Assembly (NCBI RefSeq): GCF_001808955.1
Contig: NZ_KV795255.1
Coordinates: 1-64,000 of the forward strand
Length of the DNA stretch: 64,000 bases
Origin: Rothia sp. HMSC078H08
GTDB lineage: Bacteria > Actinomycetota > Actinomycetes > Actinomycetales > Micrococcaceae
Direction of reading: 5' to 3'
A program made the translations under genes and the position numbers. The notes beneath the pieces were generated by a model. The model saw only the letters and a program-made list of their open reading frames with translations, searched no databases and had not been told where the DNA came from. Shown piece by piece: positions 16,181-24,151 of the stretch. Numbering within the stretch: position 1 is the first letter of the stretch; every line of letters begins with the position of its first letter.

Positions 16181-18937
16181 ATGCCCCAGCACGCAGCTCA
16201 TCACCCCGCAGACCCCCAATCCGCGAATGTAGACCGTTCGGGCCCACCGGCGGCACCCGGCGTTCCCCGCCGCCTCGGCGACCTTCCAAACGCCACTCAG
16301 CAGGCTCTGAGCGCCCTCCTCCCCGAGCTGTCGCCCGCCTCCGCCCTGCCCGAGCAGATCACCCACGTGCACACCATCCCGGCCCGCGAGGCGGAGCACG
16401 CCCCCTGGCCGCAGTGGATGCATCCGCGCGTGGTTGAGGCCTTCGAATCTCTCGGCATTTCGGAGCCATACGCTCACCAGGCCGCCGCCGCGCAGGCGGC
16501 CCACGCCGGTCTTGACGCCGCCCTGGAGGCGAGCGCCGCCCGCTACGGCTGGCGGAGCGGGCACCCCACAGCTTCGCCCGGCGACCAGATGTCCGCGCCG
16601 GGTCGCGCGCACGCGGAGGGACCGGGTAGCGGCGGGCACGTTATCGTTGCCACGGGCACGGCATCGGGCAAGACCCTGAGCTACCTGATGCCCACGCTGG
16701 ACGCCGTTTACCGAGCTTCGTGCGGCGAATCGGTGAGCTCAACTTCCGCGTATTCCGGGACTGAGAACCTCAATAATAGAGCGAATATTCTTTATATTTC
16801 TCCGGCGAAGGCACTCTCCGCAGACCAACTCACCGCCCTCACCTCCTACAATCTTCCCGGGCTTTACCCGGCCAGCTACGACGGGGACACCCCCACCGGC
16901 GAACGCCGCTGGATTCGCGAGCACGCCAACTTCGTCCTCACCACCCCGGACATGCTCAACTACTCGATTCTGAGCAACCACCGGCAGTGGGCCTCCTTCC
17001 TGCGCGGGCTGCGCTACGTGGTGCTCGACGAGGCCCACAGCTATCGAGGGGTCTTCGGCGCGCACATCGCCAATCTGATGCGCCGTCTACGGCGCGTCTG
17101 CGCCCTTTACCGCAGCGTGCCCGTGTTCTACGGCGCCTCGGCCACCAGCTCCAACCCGGTCGAGTCCTTCGCCAAGCTCATTGGCGTGCCGCAGCGGGCG
17201 GTCACCGCCATCACCGAATCCACGGCCGCCAGCGGCGAGACCGCCGTGGTGCTCTGGGAACCCGAGCTACTCCCGCCCGCAGCAACCGACCGCCTGGCCG
17301 CCGGTGCCCGCAGCACCCAGCAGGAAGCCCTCAAATCCGAAGCCGAACAGAACGCCCCGCGCCGCCTCTCCCCCATCGAGCAGGGTGCGCAGATGCTCAC
17401 CGACCTGGTGCTATCGCGCACCCGCTCGCTGGTCTTTGCGGGCTCCCGTCGCAGCGTGGAGGTCCTCTCACAGAAGACCCAACGCTACCTCGACGAAGTT
17501 GAGCCCGGCCTCGCCCACCGTGTCGCCGCGTACCGGGCAGGGTACACCCCCGAAGAGCGCCGCGAACTCGAACGCAGGCTCCGCAACGGCGAGCTGCTGG
17601 GCCTGGCTAGCACCTCCGCACTGGAGCTGGGTATCGACATTTCCGGGCTGGACGCGGTCATCGTGGCCGGCTGGCCCGGCACCCGCGCATCCTTTACCCA
17701 GCGCATCGGCAGAGCCGGACGAGGCGGCCAGGACGCACTCGCCGTTCTCATCGCCGACGACAACCCGCTCGATACCTACCTAGTGCACCACCCGGAGGCG
17801 ATTTTTGGGCAGGACGTTGAAGCCACCGTTTTCGACCCAACCAACCCCTATGTGCTCTCCCCTCAGCTCTGTGCGGCCGCCCAGGAGGCCCCCATCCGCG
17901 TTGAGGAGCTGAACCTTTTCGGCCCGCACACCGAGGCGCTCCTGGATCGCCTGGTGCAGCAGGGGTACCTGCGTCGCCGCCCGGACGGCTGGTACTGGAC
18001 GCACGCCGAATCAGCCGCCGACCTGGTCGATATCCGCGGCACCGGTGGCGGCCCCTACCAGCTCATCGACGCCGAAGACGGCACCCTGGTTGGCACCATG
18101 GACGCCGCGCACGCCATGAGCCAGGGGCACCCGGGCGCGATCTACATTCACCAGAACGCGCAGTATGTGGTCGAGTCCCTCAGCGAGGGCGAGCGCGTGA
18201 TCCTGCTCAGCCGCGTCTACCCGGACTACTACACGCGTGCCGTTGAGAGCACGGAGGTTCGTATTCTGGCAGAGCGTGCGCGGGTTAGTTACGGTGCGCA
18301 TAACGCTGTTGGGGAAGCGGCTCCCGGCGAGGCTGCTCCCGGCGAGGCTGCTCCCGTCGAGAGTGCTTCTGGAGAACAGCAGCTCGCCCCGCTCACCATG
18401 CACCGCGGGCAGGTTCAGGTCACCGACCAGGTCACCGGGTACCGGCGCTTCTCCGTCTACGGCGGCGAATACCTGGGCGAAGAGGCGCAACCCATGCCGC
18501 CGGAAGTGCTCATGACCGAGGCGGTCTGGTTCACCTTCGAGCCCAGCTACCTGTTCGGTGCGGGCGTGACCGAAGAGGACGGCCCCGGCACCCTTCACGC
18601 CGCCGAGCACGCCGCCATCGGGCTGCTGCCGCTCATCGCCACCAGCGACCGCTGGGATTTGGGTGGACTCTCCACGCTGCTTCACGTGGACACCGGCAGG
18701 CCCACCATTTTCGTCTACGACGCCGCACCCGGCGGCGCGGGCATTAGCGAGCGCGGCTTCAACGCGGTTGCGCAGTGGCTGAGCGCCACCCTTGAAGCAA
18801 TCGAAAGCTGCGGATGCGAAAACGGTTGCCCCTCCTGCGTGCACTCGCCCAAATGCGGCAACCGCAACGAGCCGCTCAGCAAACACGGCGCACGGGCGCT
18901 ACTGCAGGCGATGCTGCAGAGCATGGCGGAGGCGTAG
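16181..18937 (+). CDS. DEAD/DEAH-box helicase with DUF1998 domain
   Basis: Superfamily 2 helicase of the SftH/MrfA type (Rv3649-like by context), a 3'-5' DNA helicase thought to act in DNA repair. The 918-residue protein shows Walker A TGTASGKT at about 158, DEAH at about 283, motif III GASATSSNP, motif VI QRIGRAGRGGQ, and a C-terminal DUF1998 domain with a four-cysteine cluster CGCENGCPSC...CGNRNEP at about 877-895, likely a metal site. A variable linker near residue 710 contains GEAAP repeated three times, absent from the conserved core. It faces the tad locus convergently, matching the mycobacterial arrangement. Confidence 0.93.
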   Translation: MPQHAAHHPADPQSANVDRSGPPAAPGVPRRLGDLPNATQQALSALLPELSPASALPEQITHVHTIPAREAEHAPWPQWMHPRVVEAFESLGISEPYAHQAAAAQAAHAGLDAALEASAARYGWRSGHPTASPGDQMSAPGRAHAEGPGSGGHVIVATGTASGKTLSYLMPTLDAVYRASCGESVSSTSAYSGTENLNNRANILYISPAKALSADQLTALTSYNLPGLYPASYDGDTPTGERRWIREHANFVLTTPDMLNYSILSNHRQWASFLRGLRYVVLDEAHSYRGVFGAHIANLMRRLRRVCALYRSVPVFYGASATSSNPVESFAKLIGVPQRAVTAITESTAASGETAVVLWEPELLPPAATDRLAAGARSTQQEALKSEAEQNAPRRLSPIEQGAQMLTDLVLSRTRSLVFAGSRRSVEVLSQKTQRYLDEVEPGLAHRVAAYRAGYTPEERRELERRLRNGELLGLASTSALELGIDISGLDAVIVAGWPGTRASFTQRIGRAGRGGQDALAVLIADDNPLDTYLVHHPEAIFGQDVEATVFDPTNPYVLSPQLCAAAQEAPIRVEELNLFGPHTEALLDRLVQQGYLRRRPDGWYWTHAESAADLVDIRGTGGGPYQLIDAEDGTLVGTMDAAHAMSQGHPGAIYIHQNAQYVVESLSEGERVILLSRVYPDYYTRAVESTEVRILAERARVSYGAHNAVGEAAPGEAAPGEAAPVESASGEQQLAPLTMHRGQVQVTDQVTGYRRFSVYGGEYLGEEAQPMPPEVLMTEAVWFTFEPSYLFGAGVTEEDGPGTLHAAEHAAIGLLPLIATSDRWDLGGLSTLLHVDTGRPTIFVYDAAPGGAGISERGFNAVAQWLSATLEAIESCGCENGCPSCVHSPKCGNRNEPLSKHGARALLQAMLQSMAEA
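18307..18360 (+). repeat. 15-bp in-frame tandem repeat inside the helicase
   Basis: Three near-identical 15-base units (CTCCCGGCGAGGCTG type) encode GEAAP-GEAAP-GEAAP followed by a degenerate VESASGE. Copy number is likely variable between strains. Confidence 0.7.
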
Positions 18938-19013
18938 GTTACTGCAGAAGGCGTAGAGCGGGCTGGGAGCGCGGGGCAAGCTGGGATGACAACTCCCGAT
19001 GAGCGTAAATAGC

Positions 19014-19598
19014 CTAGTCGGCTGGGCTTTCTGGCTCAGGCGGGTTTTCTGGCTCAACTGGATTCTCTGATTCTGCGGAGCTTTCTGGTGCGGGAGGCTC
19101 GGGCGCTGAGTCCTGCGCAGCTTCCAGCTCTTCCTCCAGCTCGGCTACCTCATCGGGGCTCAGCTCCTCCACGTTGCCCGCCGCGTGCTCTTCTTCGGGG
19201 CGCCCTTCTTCGAGATGCTCAGCCCCGGCGCGGGCACGCACCCTCGCCGGGCCCAGCGCACCCATGGGCCCCGCGACCGGGACGGCGACCGTCACCTCCA
19301 CCGTTTCGGGGCGATCCGGAAAAGTGCAGGATTCCAGGTGCGCGCCGTGGCGTTCGGCAAGATCCGCCGCGACCGCGCACGGGTCCCCCTCGGTGAGCCC
19401 GCGGTAGGCGTCTGCCGCCGCGAGCGCACTCAAATCGGCGGCCGCGGAAGCCCTGCGGTTTGCGGACACCACCCCAATGAGCCCGGCAATCACCACGGTC
19501 ACCACCAGTAGCGCGGCAATAATGGTGAGGGCAAGGACGGTGCCGCTACCCGCTTCGGGGTATTGATTCTCGGAGGCTGTTTTCGGGGTGGGACCCAT
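19014..19598 (-). CDS. TadE-like minor pilin, Rv3654c type
   Basis: Predicted tad (Flp) pilus minor component. The 194-residue protein has a short leader, then GSGTVLALTIIAALLVVTVVIAGLIGVV, one membrane helix with the Gly-Ser-Gly-Thr start usual for Rv3654c-type proteins, then SANRRASAAADLSALAAADA, the family signature. The C-terminal 60 residues are an acidic, Pro/Glu-rich tail (EPPAPESS, EPENPPEPES) that is not part of the family core. I choose the ATG at 19598 since AAGGTGAG precedes it by 10 nt; an ATG at 19619 overlapping the upstream gene is an alternative. Last gene of the tad operon. Confidence 0.85.
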   Translation of the reverse strand: MGPTPKTASENQYPEAGSGTVLALTIIAALLVVTVVIAGLIGVVSANRRASAAADLSALAAADAYRGLTEGDPCAVAADLAERHGAHLESCTFPDRPETVEVTVAVPVAGPMGALGPARVRARAGAEHLEEGRPEEEHAAGNVEELSPDEVAELEEELEAAQDSAPEPPAPESSAESENPVEPENPPEPESPAD

Positions 19599-19605
19599 AG
19601 CGACT

Positions 19606-20109
19606 CTACTCACCTTCATGACCCGCACCGTTTTCAGCATCGTTTTCAGCGCCGGCTTCAACGCGGGCGTGGGCGTCCGCCCGCAGCACCCAGCCGGTTG
19701 CCGAACCAATCACACCGGGGGCGGGGCGGCTCACCCGCACGTGCACTTCCCGGGCGCGCCCCGCCTCTGTCACGACTACATCATCAGGAGAAACAGAAAT
19801 CTGCACGCTCTGCGCCGGGTCGATGCGGCTGACGGCGGAGCGAATCTGCGCCTCGGAATCTCCGCGGGCGGCGGCTCGTGCGGCCGTTCGCGCGGACTCC
19901 TCCACCTTGAGCTGCGCAACCCCCGTGGAGGCGGCGCCCAGGCAGAGGGCAAGCACCACCGTCACGGCGGGTAGGGCAACCGCAAATTCGGCGGTAATCA
20001 CCCCCTCTTCTGCGGGGCTTTTGTGCGGGGTCGAGGGTGCCGGTTCCGCACCGGTTTTCCCCGCGGAGTAGGCGCGCCACAAAGCACCCAAATTCACATG
20101 AGCGTTCAT
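19606..20109 (-). CDS. TadE family pilus protein
   Basis: TadE-type pseudopilin of the Flp pilus machine. In 167 residues it shows a polar N-terminus of about 30, then EEGVITAEFAVALPAVTVVL (the glutamate-containing start of the TadE helix), a second half LALCLGAASTGVAQLKVEESARTAARAAARG typical of the actinobacterial form, and an extracellular C-terminal beta domain. Start at 20109 with GGGAGGA seven nt upstream. The stop lies 7 bases before the next gene's ATG, so the two are coupled. Confidence 0.88.
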   Translation of the reverse strand: MNAHVNLGALWRAYSAGKTGAEPAPSTPHKSPAEEGVITAEFAVALPAVTVVLALCLGAASTGVAQLKVEESARTAARAAARGDSEAQIRSAVSRIDPAQSVQISVSPDDVVVTEAGRAREVHVRVSRPAPGVIGSATGWVLRADAHARVEAGAENDAENGAGHEGE

Positions 20110-20205
20110 TCTTTATTCCTCCCTTCTGGCTTGATTTTCCAAAGAACCTAGCATCTAGGGACAAAACCCTACGGCGGGTTTTCCAATACCTCTAGACTAA
20201 GGCCT

Positions 20206-20556
20206 CTAGAGCAGTCCCGTATTGCCCGCAATGGACAGGGCGTTACGCACAATATCCAGGAGCATGGAACGCACCTCATCCGACTTGAGAATCAGCACCA
20301 GCAGGCCCGCGAAACCGACCGCCGCGAGCATCACAATGCCGTACTCCGCGGTGGAGGCGCCCTCCTCCGGATCGCCCGCCGGGGCGTAATCTTCGAGCGC
20401 CTTTTCGTGCCCCTCAGCGGGTACATATTCGGTGCAGCCGGGCACGTGTTCACCCAGGCTGTGGCAGGTGGGGCCACATTCGTCCAGGGTGCAGCCCTCG
20501 GCGAGCGCGCGGGCAATGGTCAATGCCTGCTCGGGGTTCAGGTGATTCGTGTTCAT
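20206..20556 (-). CDS. alternative short pilin from internal start
   Basis: Same frame and stop as the 20206-20895 gene. GGAG, six nt, ATG at 20556 forms a better ribosome site than most in the window, and the resulting 116-residue product is nearer the usual size for DUF4244 pilins. Listed as an alternative product, not a separate gene. Confidence 0.4.
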   Translation of the reverse strand: MNTNHLNPEQALTIARALAEGCTLDECGPTCHSLGEHVPGCTEYVPAEGHEKALEDYAPAGDPEEGASTAEYGIVMLAAVGFAGLLVLILKSDEVRSMLLDIVRNALSIAGNTGLL

Positions 20557-20895
20557 ATCAATCTCCATTTCGTTAGGGTCAATCCTGGGGCCGGCATGCT
20601 TCTGTTCAGCGCCGGCGGAAAGTTCAGCATCATTGAAAAACTCGGCATCGCTGAAGAGCCCAGTATCGGCGAAAAGCTCGGGGCATTCTTCGCGCAACTG
20701 CTTCATGGTGGTTGCGATGGCAACGGACAGCGGCACGGGGCCCAGAATGGTCTGCGCCTCTGCGCCGGGTGCGGCGGGCTGAATTTCGCTCGGAATGCCA
20801 CCCGGAGCACCGGCCGGGGCGTTGACCGGAGTGCCGACCGGAACATCGGCAGTGTGCAGGTCGTGGCGGATTGCTTCGCAGAGGGTGTTCGTCAT
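20206..20895 (-). CDS. Flp pilin-like protein with DUF4244 domain and long N-terminal extension
   Basis: The C-terminal 55 residues (EEGASTAEYGIVMLAAVGFAGLLVLI...) form the DUF4244 pilin: Glu-containing processing region followed by one membrane helix. DUF4244 proteins are normally short, but this frame carries about 175 extra residues, Pro/Ala-rich then acidic, with several cysteines (CTLDECGPTCHSLGEHVPGC). The start at 20895 has AAAGGAA eight nt upstream. A second well-formed start exists at 20556 (GGAG six nt before an ATG encoding MNTNHLNPEQA), which would give a 116-residue pilin. Either both products are made or the short one is the true pilin. Confidence 0.75.
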   Translation of the reverse strand: MTNTLCEAIRHDLHTADVPVGTPVNAPAGAPGGIPSEIQPAAPGAEAQTILGPVPLSVAIATTMKQLREECPELFADTGLFSDAEFFNDAELSAGAEQKHAGPRIDPNEMEIDMNTNHLNPEQALTIARALAEGCTLDECGPTCHSLGEHVPGCTEYVPAEGHEKALEDYAPAGDPEEGASTAEYGIVMLAAVGFAGLLVLILKSDEVRSMLLDIVRNALSIAGNTGLL

Positions 20896-21038
20896 TGGTT
20901 TTCCTTTCGTTGTGCCCCGTTCATTCGGGGCGGGGTGGGTACTCATCCGCGTTCACGGCAGATGAGCAAAGGTCTAAAAGCGAAGGTCTAAACTTTTCAG
21001 CATTTCGGCTAATCGACAGCGCTTATGGACATGGTTCT

Positions 21039-22307
21039 TTAGCCGGTCAGCGTGGGTAGTAGCGAAATGAGGATGGGCACAATACCCAGACAAATAAAGG
21101 CGGGTAGCGAGCACAGCCCGAGGGGTACCACGAGCGCTACGGAGAGCTTTCCGGCGGCGCGTTCTGCCGCGCGGCGTTCGCTGAGGCGGTGCGCATCGGC
21201 AAGGGAGAGCAGCAGTGCAGTGCTGGGTGCGCCGCCCGTGTAAGCGGGGGCGAGTGCATCCCGCAGCTCACCGAAGGTTCCCGCAGCGGAGCCCGACCAG
21301 GCACTCCCCCAGCTGCTGCCCATTTGCAGGCGCTGGCAGACCGCGTGTAGCGGTCGGCTGTTGAGCGCCTCGGCAAGGGCACCTAGGGCGGCGAGCGGTG
21401 CGAGCCCGGCGCGTAGTTGCGCGGCGAGTAGTTCCAGCACGAGGGCGGTATCAACGGGCGCGGCATCTGTTGGAGAGGCAGGCTTTTCCGTCTCAGATTC
21501 TGCATTCGCCGTCCGCAGGCTCTCCACCTCCGCCCGATGCACGAGCGCAGCGGTCCAGCGGCGCCCGGCGAAGGCGAGCCCCAGCCCGAGCAAACCGGTG
21601 AGCGCCCCGAGAATAGATCCGGTCAGCACGCTCACGGGGTCACTTCCCATGAGCACGCCCAGGCCCAGGCCGAGCAGCGGTAGCCAGGAGAGGATCCTGC
21701 CGGTGGCGCGCGGTGCGGCAAGGGCGCTCTGCCTGCCCAGAAGCGCGTCGATGCGTTCTTCGGCGTGTTCGGCGGCGCGTTCCAGGCTCGTGGCGAGCGG
21801 CGCACCGGCGCTCTCGCTCATGCGCAGGCTCAGCTGCAGGTCGTGCAAGCGCTCGCGGCTGTGCGGGCGCATCCGGGTGTTACTTTCGAGTAGCTGCGAG
21901 CAGGCGATGTGCGCGGGGGCACCCCAGGAGGTGACCGTGGCGAGCGCCTGCGTGAAGCGGCGAATATCTTCGGCGCACCGCTTCTGCCCGTACTCTTCGG
22001 AGAGGGGCGAGAAGCCTCGTGCCCGTCGAGCTTGGGCGCTTTTCCCAGCGCTTTTCCGGGCTGTTATTTTCTTCGCGTGCATTTTCCCCGCATCCGGCAC
22101 CGGTTCGTTTTGCCCGAACTGTGCAAACTGCCCGGTGCCAGGGTCGGCGTGCACCGCCTCCTGCAGGGGAATACCGGCGCGCAGGTTCAGGGCAAGGGTG
22201 CGTAGCATGAGCGGCCACATGCGCATTTCCTCGGCGCTGGCGGGTCCGGCGAGGTGCTCAGCCCAGCGTTCGCGAAGGCTTCCTCGACTCGTTTCTTCCC
22301 TTTTCAT
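21039..22307 (-). CDS. fused TadB/TadC-like type II secretion F protein
   Basis: Inner-membrane platform of the Flp pilus assembly machine. Normally TadB and TadC are separate; here one 422-residue protein holds two F-type halves. Half one: RRFTQALATVTSWGAPAHIA...LQLSLRMSESAGAPLATSLERAAEHAEERI followed by membrane helices around ILSWLPLLGLGLGVLMG and LTGLLGLGLAFAG. Half two: LVLELLAAQLRAGLAPLAAL...YTGGAPSTALLLSLADAHRLSERRAAERAAGKL then a last pair of helices LSVALVVPLGLCSLPAFI and GIVPILISLL. Start at 22307 set by GAAAGGAGGAACC. It follows the ATPase gene by 40 bases. Most of the half-one periplasmic and membrane part is short. Confidence 0.83.
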   Translation of the reverse strand: MKREETSRGSLRERWAEHLAGPASAEEMRMWPLMLRTLALNLRAGIPLQEAVHADPGTGQFAQFGQNEPVPDAGKMHAKKITARKSAGKSAQARRARGFSPLSEEYGQKRCAEDIRRFTQALATVTSWGAPAHIACSQLLESNTRMRPHSRERLHDLQLSLRMSESAGAPLATSLERAAEHAEERIDALLGRQSALAAPRATGRILSWLPLLGLGLGVLMGSDPVSVLTGSILGALTGLLGLGLAFAGRRWTAALVHRAEVESLRTANAESETEKPASPTDAAPVDTALVLELLAAQLRAGLAPLAALGALAEALNSRPLHAVCQRLQMGSSWGSAWSGSAAGTFGELRDALAPAYTGGAPSTALLLSLADAHRLSERRAAERAAGKLSVALVVPLGLCSLPAFICLGIVPILISLLPTLTG

Positions 22308-22347
22308 GGTTCCTCCTTTCACGTTTTCCGTTTCCCCTTTACGGGGG

Positions 22348-23943
22348 CTAGTACCCAACTTCGGAGCCCACAGAAATACGCCTGACCTGCAGATACTCTT
22401 CGCTCCCCTCAACTGCGGGGTGCAGGCTGTAGATACCCTCGATACGGCGGTGTCCGTCCCGGTGTTCCAGGTGGATAATGCATTCAAAAGCCGTCGCCGT
22501 ATGTAGAGCGACCGTTCTACTATCCAGCCCGGCGAGCGCACCCAGGGCGCACAGACGCAGGGGCACCGCCTGCGCACTATTGGCGTGCAGGGTCGTTCCA
22601 GCTCCGCGGTGACCGGTATTCATGGCGGTCAGCAGGTGCACCACCTCCGCACCGCGACACTCGCCGACCACGAGCCGATCCGGGCCCATGCGCAGCGCCT
22701 GCACAATCAGCTCACCCAACCCGATTTCACCGGCGCCTTCGGAGTTGGCGGCACGGGTTTTGAGGGCAATAACCTGTTCATGCTGCGGCGCGAGTTCCGG
22801 GGTGTCTTCGAGCAGAATGAGGCGCTCCTGCGGCGTGCACAGCCCCAGCAGTGCGTTGAGTAGGGTGGTTTTGCCGGTGCCGGTGCCCCCACTAATGAGG
22901 AACCCGCGGCGCTCGGCAATCATGCGGCGCAGGTAGGCGGCAGTCGCCTCATCGCACAGCCCGGCGGCCTGTAACTGCGCCAGGGTGGGGCGCTCGCGGG
23001 CGGGTAGGCGCACGGAGAGTCGGGTGCGTTCGCTCAGCGGCGGGATAATCGCGTGGATGCGCCTGCCGTGCTCGTCGCTGATGTCAGCCGCCGGATGCGC
23101 GGCGTCCAGCTGCCCGCCGTGCCTGCGGATGAGCCGCTCGGCGAGGTCACGCACACGCCGCTCATTACCGAGGCTCAGCGCCACGGGGCGGACGGTTCCG
23201 TTGATGCCCACCCAGATATCGCAGGGCGAGTTCACGTAAATATCAGTGATGGTTCCGGCGCGTTGCCCCTCGTCAAGGAGCAGGTCGAGGGCACCGAGGC
23301 CGTAGAGTTCCGCGGCAAGGTAGCGCAGCGCGGTCTGCCGGTTGACGGGCACGTATTCCACGCTGGGGTAGCTCCAGGAGGCGGGCGCGGGTTGCACCGT
23401 TTTGGTGCGGAATTTTCGGGGCTTCGCCACGCCCGTTCCTTCTGCGCTCGCGTTCCCCAGGTGTCCGCCGTCAATGGCGCAGATTGCCTCGTCCACGGCG
23501 TTTTCGAGAATCTCGCGGAGGGGCTGGGATTCTTGGAGTAGCCCACCGCCCGCGGCACTCGCAGCGTTTGCACTGCCCGCGGCAACCACGCCCTCTGCGG
23601 GCGGCCGCTCCCCTGCCCGCTCGGCCCCGGCGCTGAATCCGTTACTGGGTCCGCCACAGAACCCGGCACTGAACCCGGCACTAAAACCACCCAGGGCGAT
23701 AGCGCTCATCTGCGGCGAGCGCAGAATCAGTTCGCGGGCGTGCAGGGCGACGGCGCGGGCGCGATAGTCTTCGGGAATGAGCAGGGCGGGTAGCGAGTGC
23801 GTGCGGGTGTTCTGGACGCCCGTATTCTGTGCGCCCGGCTGATTCGCGCCCTGTGCGGCACGCGGCGGGCAACCGTTGGGGCTGCCGGGATTGTTGGCAG
23901 GGGGCCCGGCGGGATTGCTGGAGGGGTTCATGGCGGGGTTCAT
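22348..23943 (-). CDS. TadA/CpaF-family pilus assembly ATPase
   Basis: Hexameric secretion ATPase that powers the tad pilus. The 531-residue form from 23943 has a low-complexity N-terminus of about 130 residues rich in Asn, Pro, Gly, Ala, including FSAGFSAGF-type repeats, then the CpaF core: TDIYVNSPCDIWVGINGTVRPV, RIHAIIPPLSERTRLSVRLPAR, Walker A GGTGTGKTTLLNALLG, Asp box ILLEDTPEL, and Walker B / His box DRLVVGECRGAEVVHLL and GTTLHANS. Start is uncertain: no good ribosome site precedes 23943, and a GTG seven codons upstream (about 23964) is an alternative. First gene of the tad operon; the usual ssd gene upstream is absent here. Confidence 0.88.
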   Translation of the reverse strand: MNPAMNPSSNPAGPPANNPGSPNGCPPRAAQGANQPGAQNTGVQNTRTHSLPALLIPEDYRARAVALHARELILRSPQMSAIALGGFSAGFSAGFCGGPSNGFSAGAERAGERPPAEGVVAAGSANAASAAGGGLLQESQPLREILENAVDEAICAIDGGHLGNASAEGTGVAKPRKFRTKTVQPAPASWSYPSVEYVPVNRQTALRYLAAELYGLGALDLLLDEGQRAGTITDIYVNSPCDIWVGINGTVRPVALSLGNERRVRDLAERLIRRHGGQLDAAHPAADISDEHGRRIHAIIPPLSERTRLSVRLPARERPTLAQLQAAGLCDEATAAYLRRMIAERRGFLISGGTGTGKTTLLNALLGLCTPQERLILLEDTPELAPQHEQVIALKTRAANSEGAGEIGLGELIVQALRMGPDRLVVGECRGAEVVHLLTAMNTGHRGAGTTLHANSAQAVPLRLCALGALAGLDSRTVALHTATAFECIIHLEHRDGHRRIEGIYSLHPAVEGSEEYLQVRRISVGSEVGY

Positions 23944-24139
23944 GGCTCTAGGAGAGCATTGCACCCACCCCGAACTTTTAAGAGAATGAGCGTTCTGTGG
24001 ATAACTCCTCGTGCACCCCGAAATATCCACGATGCACGCACCTCAAACGAACAAAACGCACGCATCCGGCGCTTTTATGACAAACCACTCGTACATTCTG
24101 GTGATAACCACGCACCACCCGTTCTACCGGCACATCCTC

Positions 24140-24145
24140 GATAAT
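24140..24145 (+). promoter_or_regulatory. -10 box, likely leaderless start of DNA polymerase gene
   Basis: GATAAT 6 nt before the ATG at 24152; the intervening GGAAGA could also act as a weak ribosome site if transcription starts upstream. Confidence 0.45.
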
Positions 24146-24151
24146 GGAAGA

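Noticed and set aside
14430..16232. 600-codon plus-strand frame over trhO and the GyrI-like gene
   Set aside because: Crosses both genes and their overlap in antisense; not coding.
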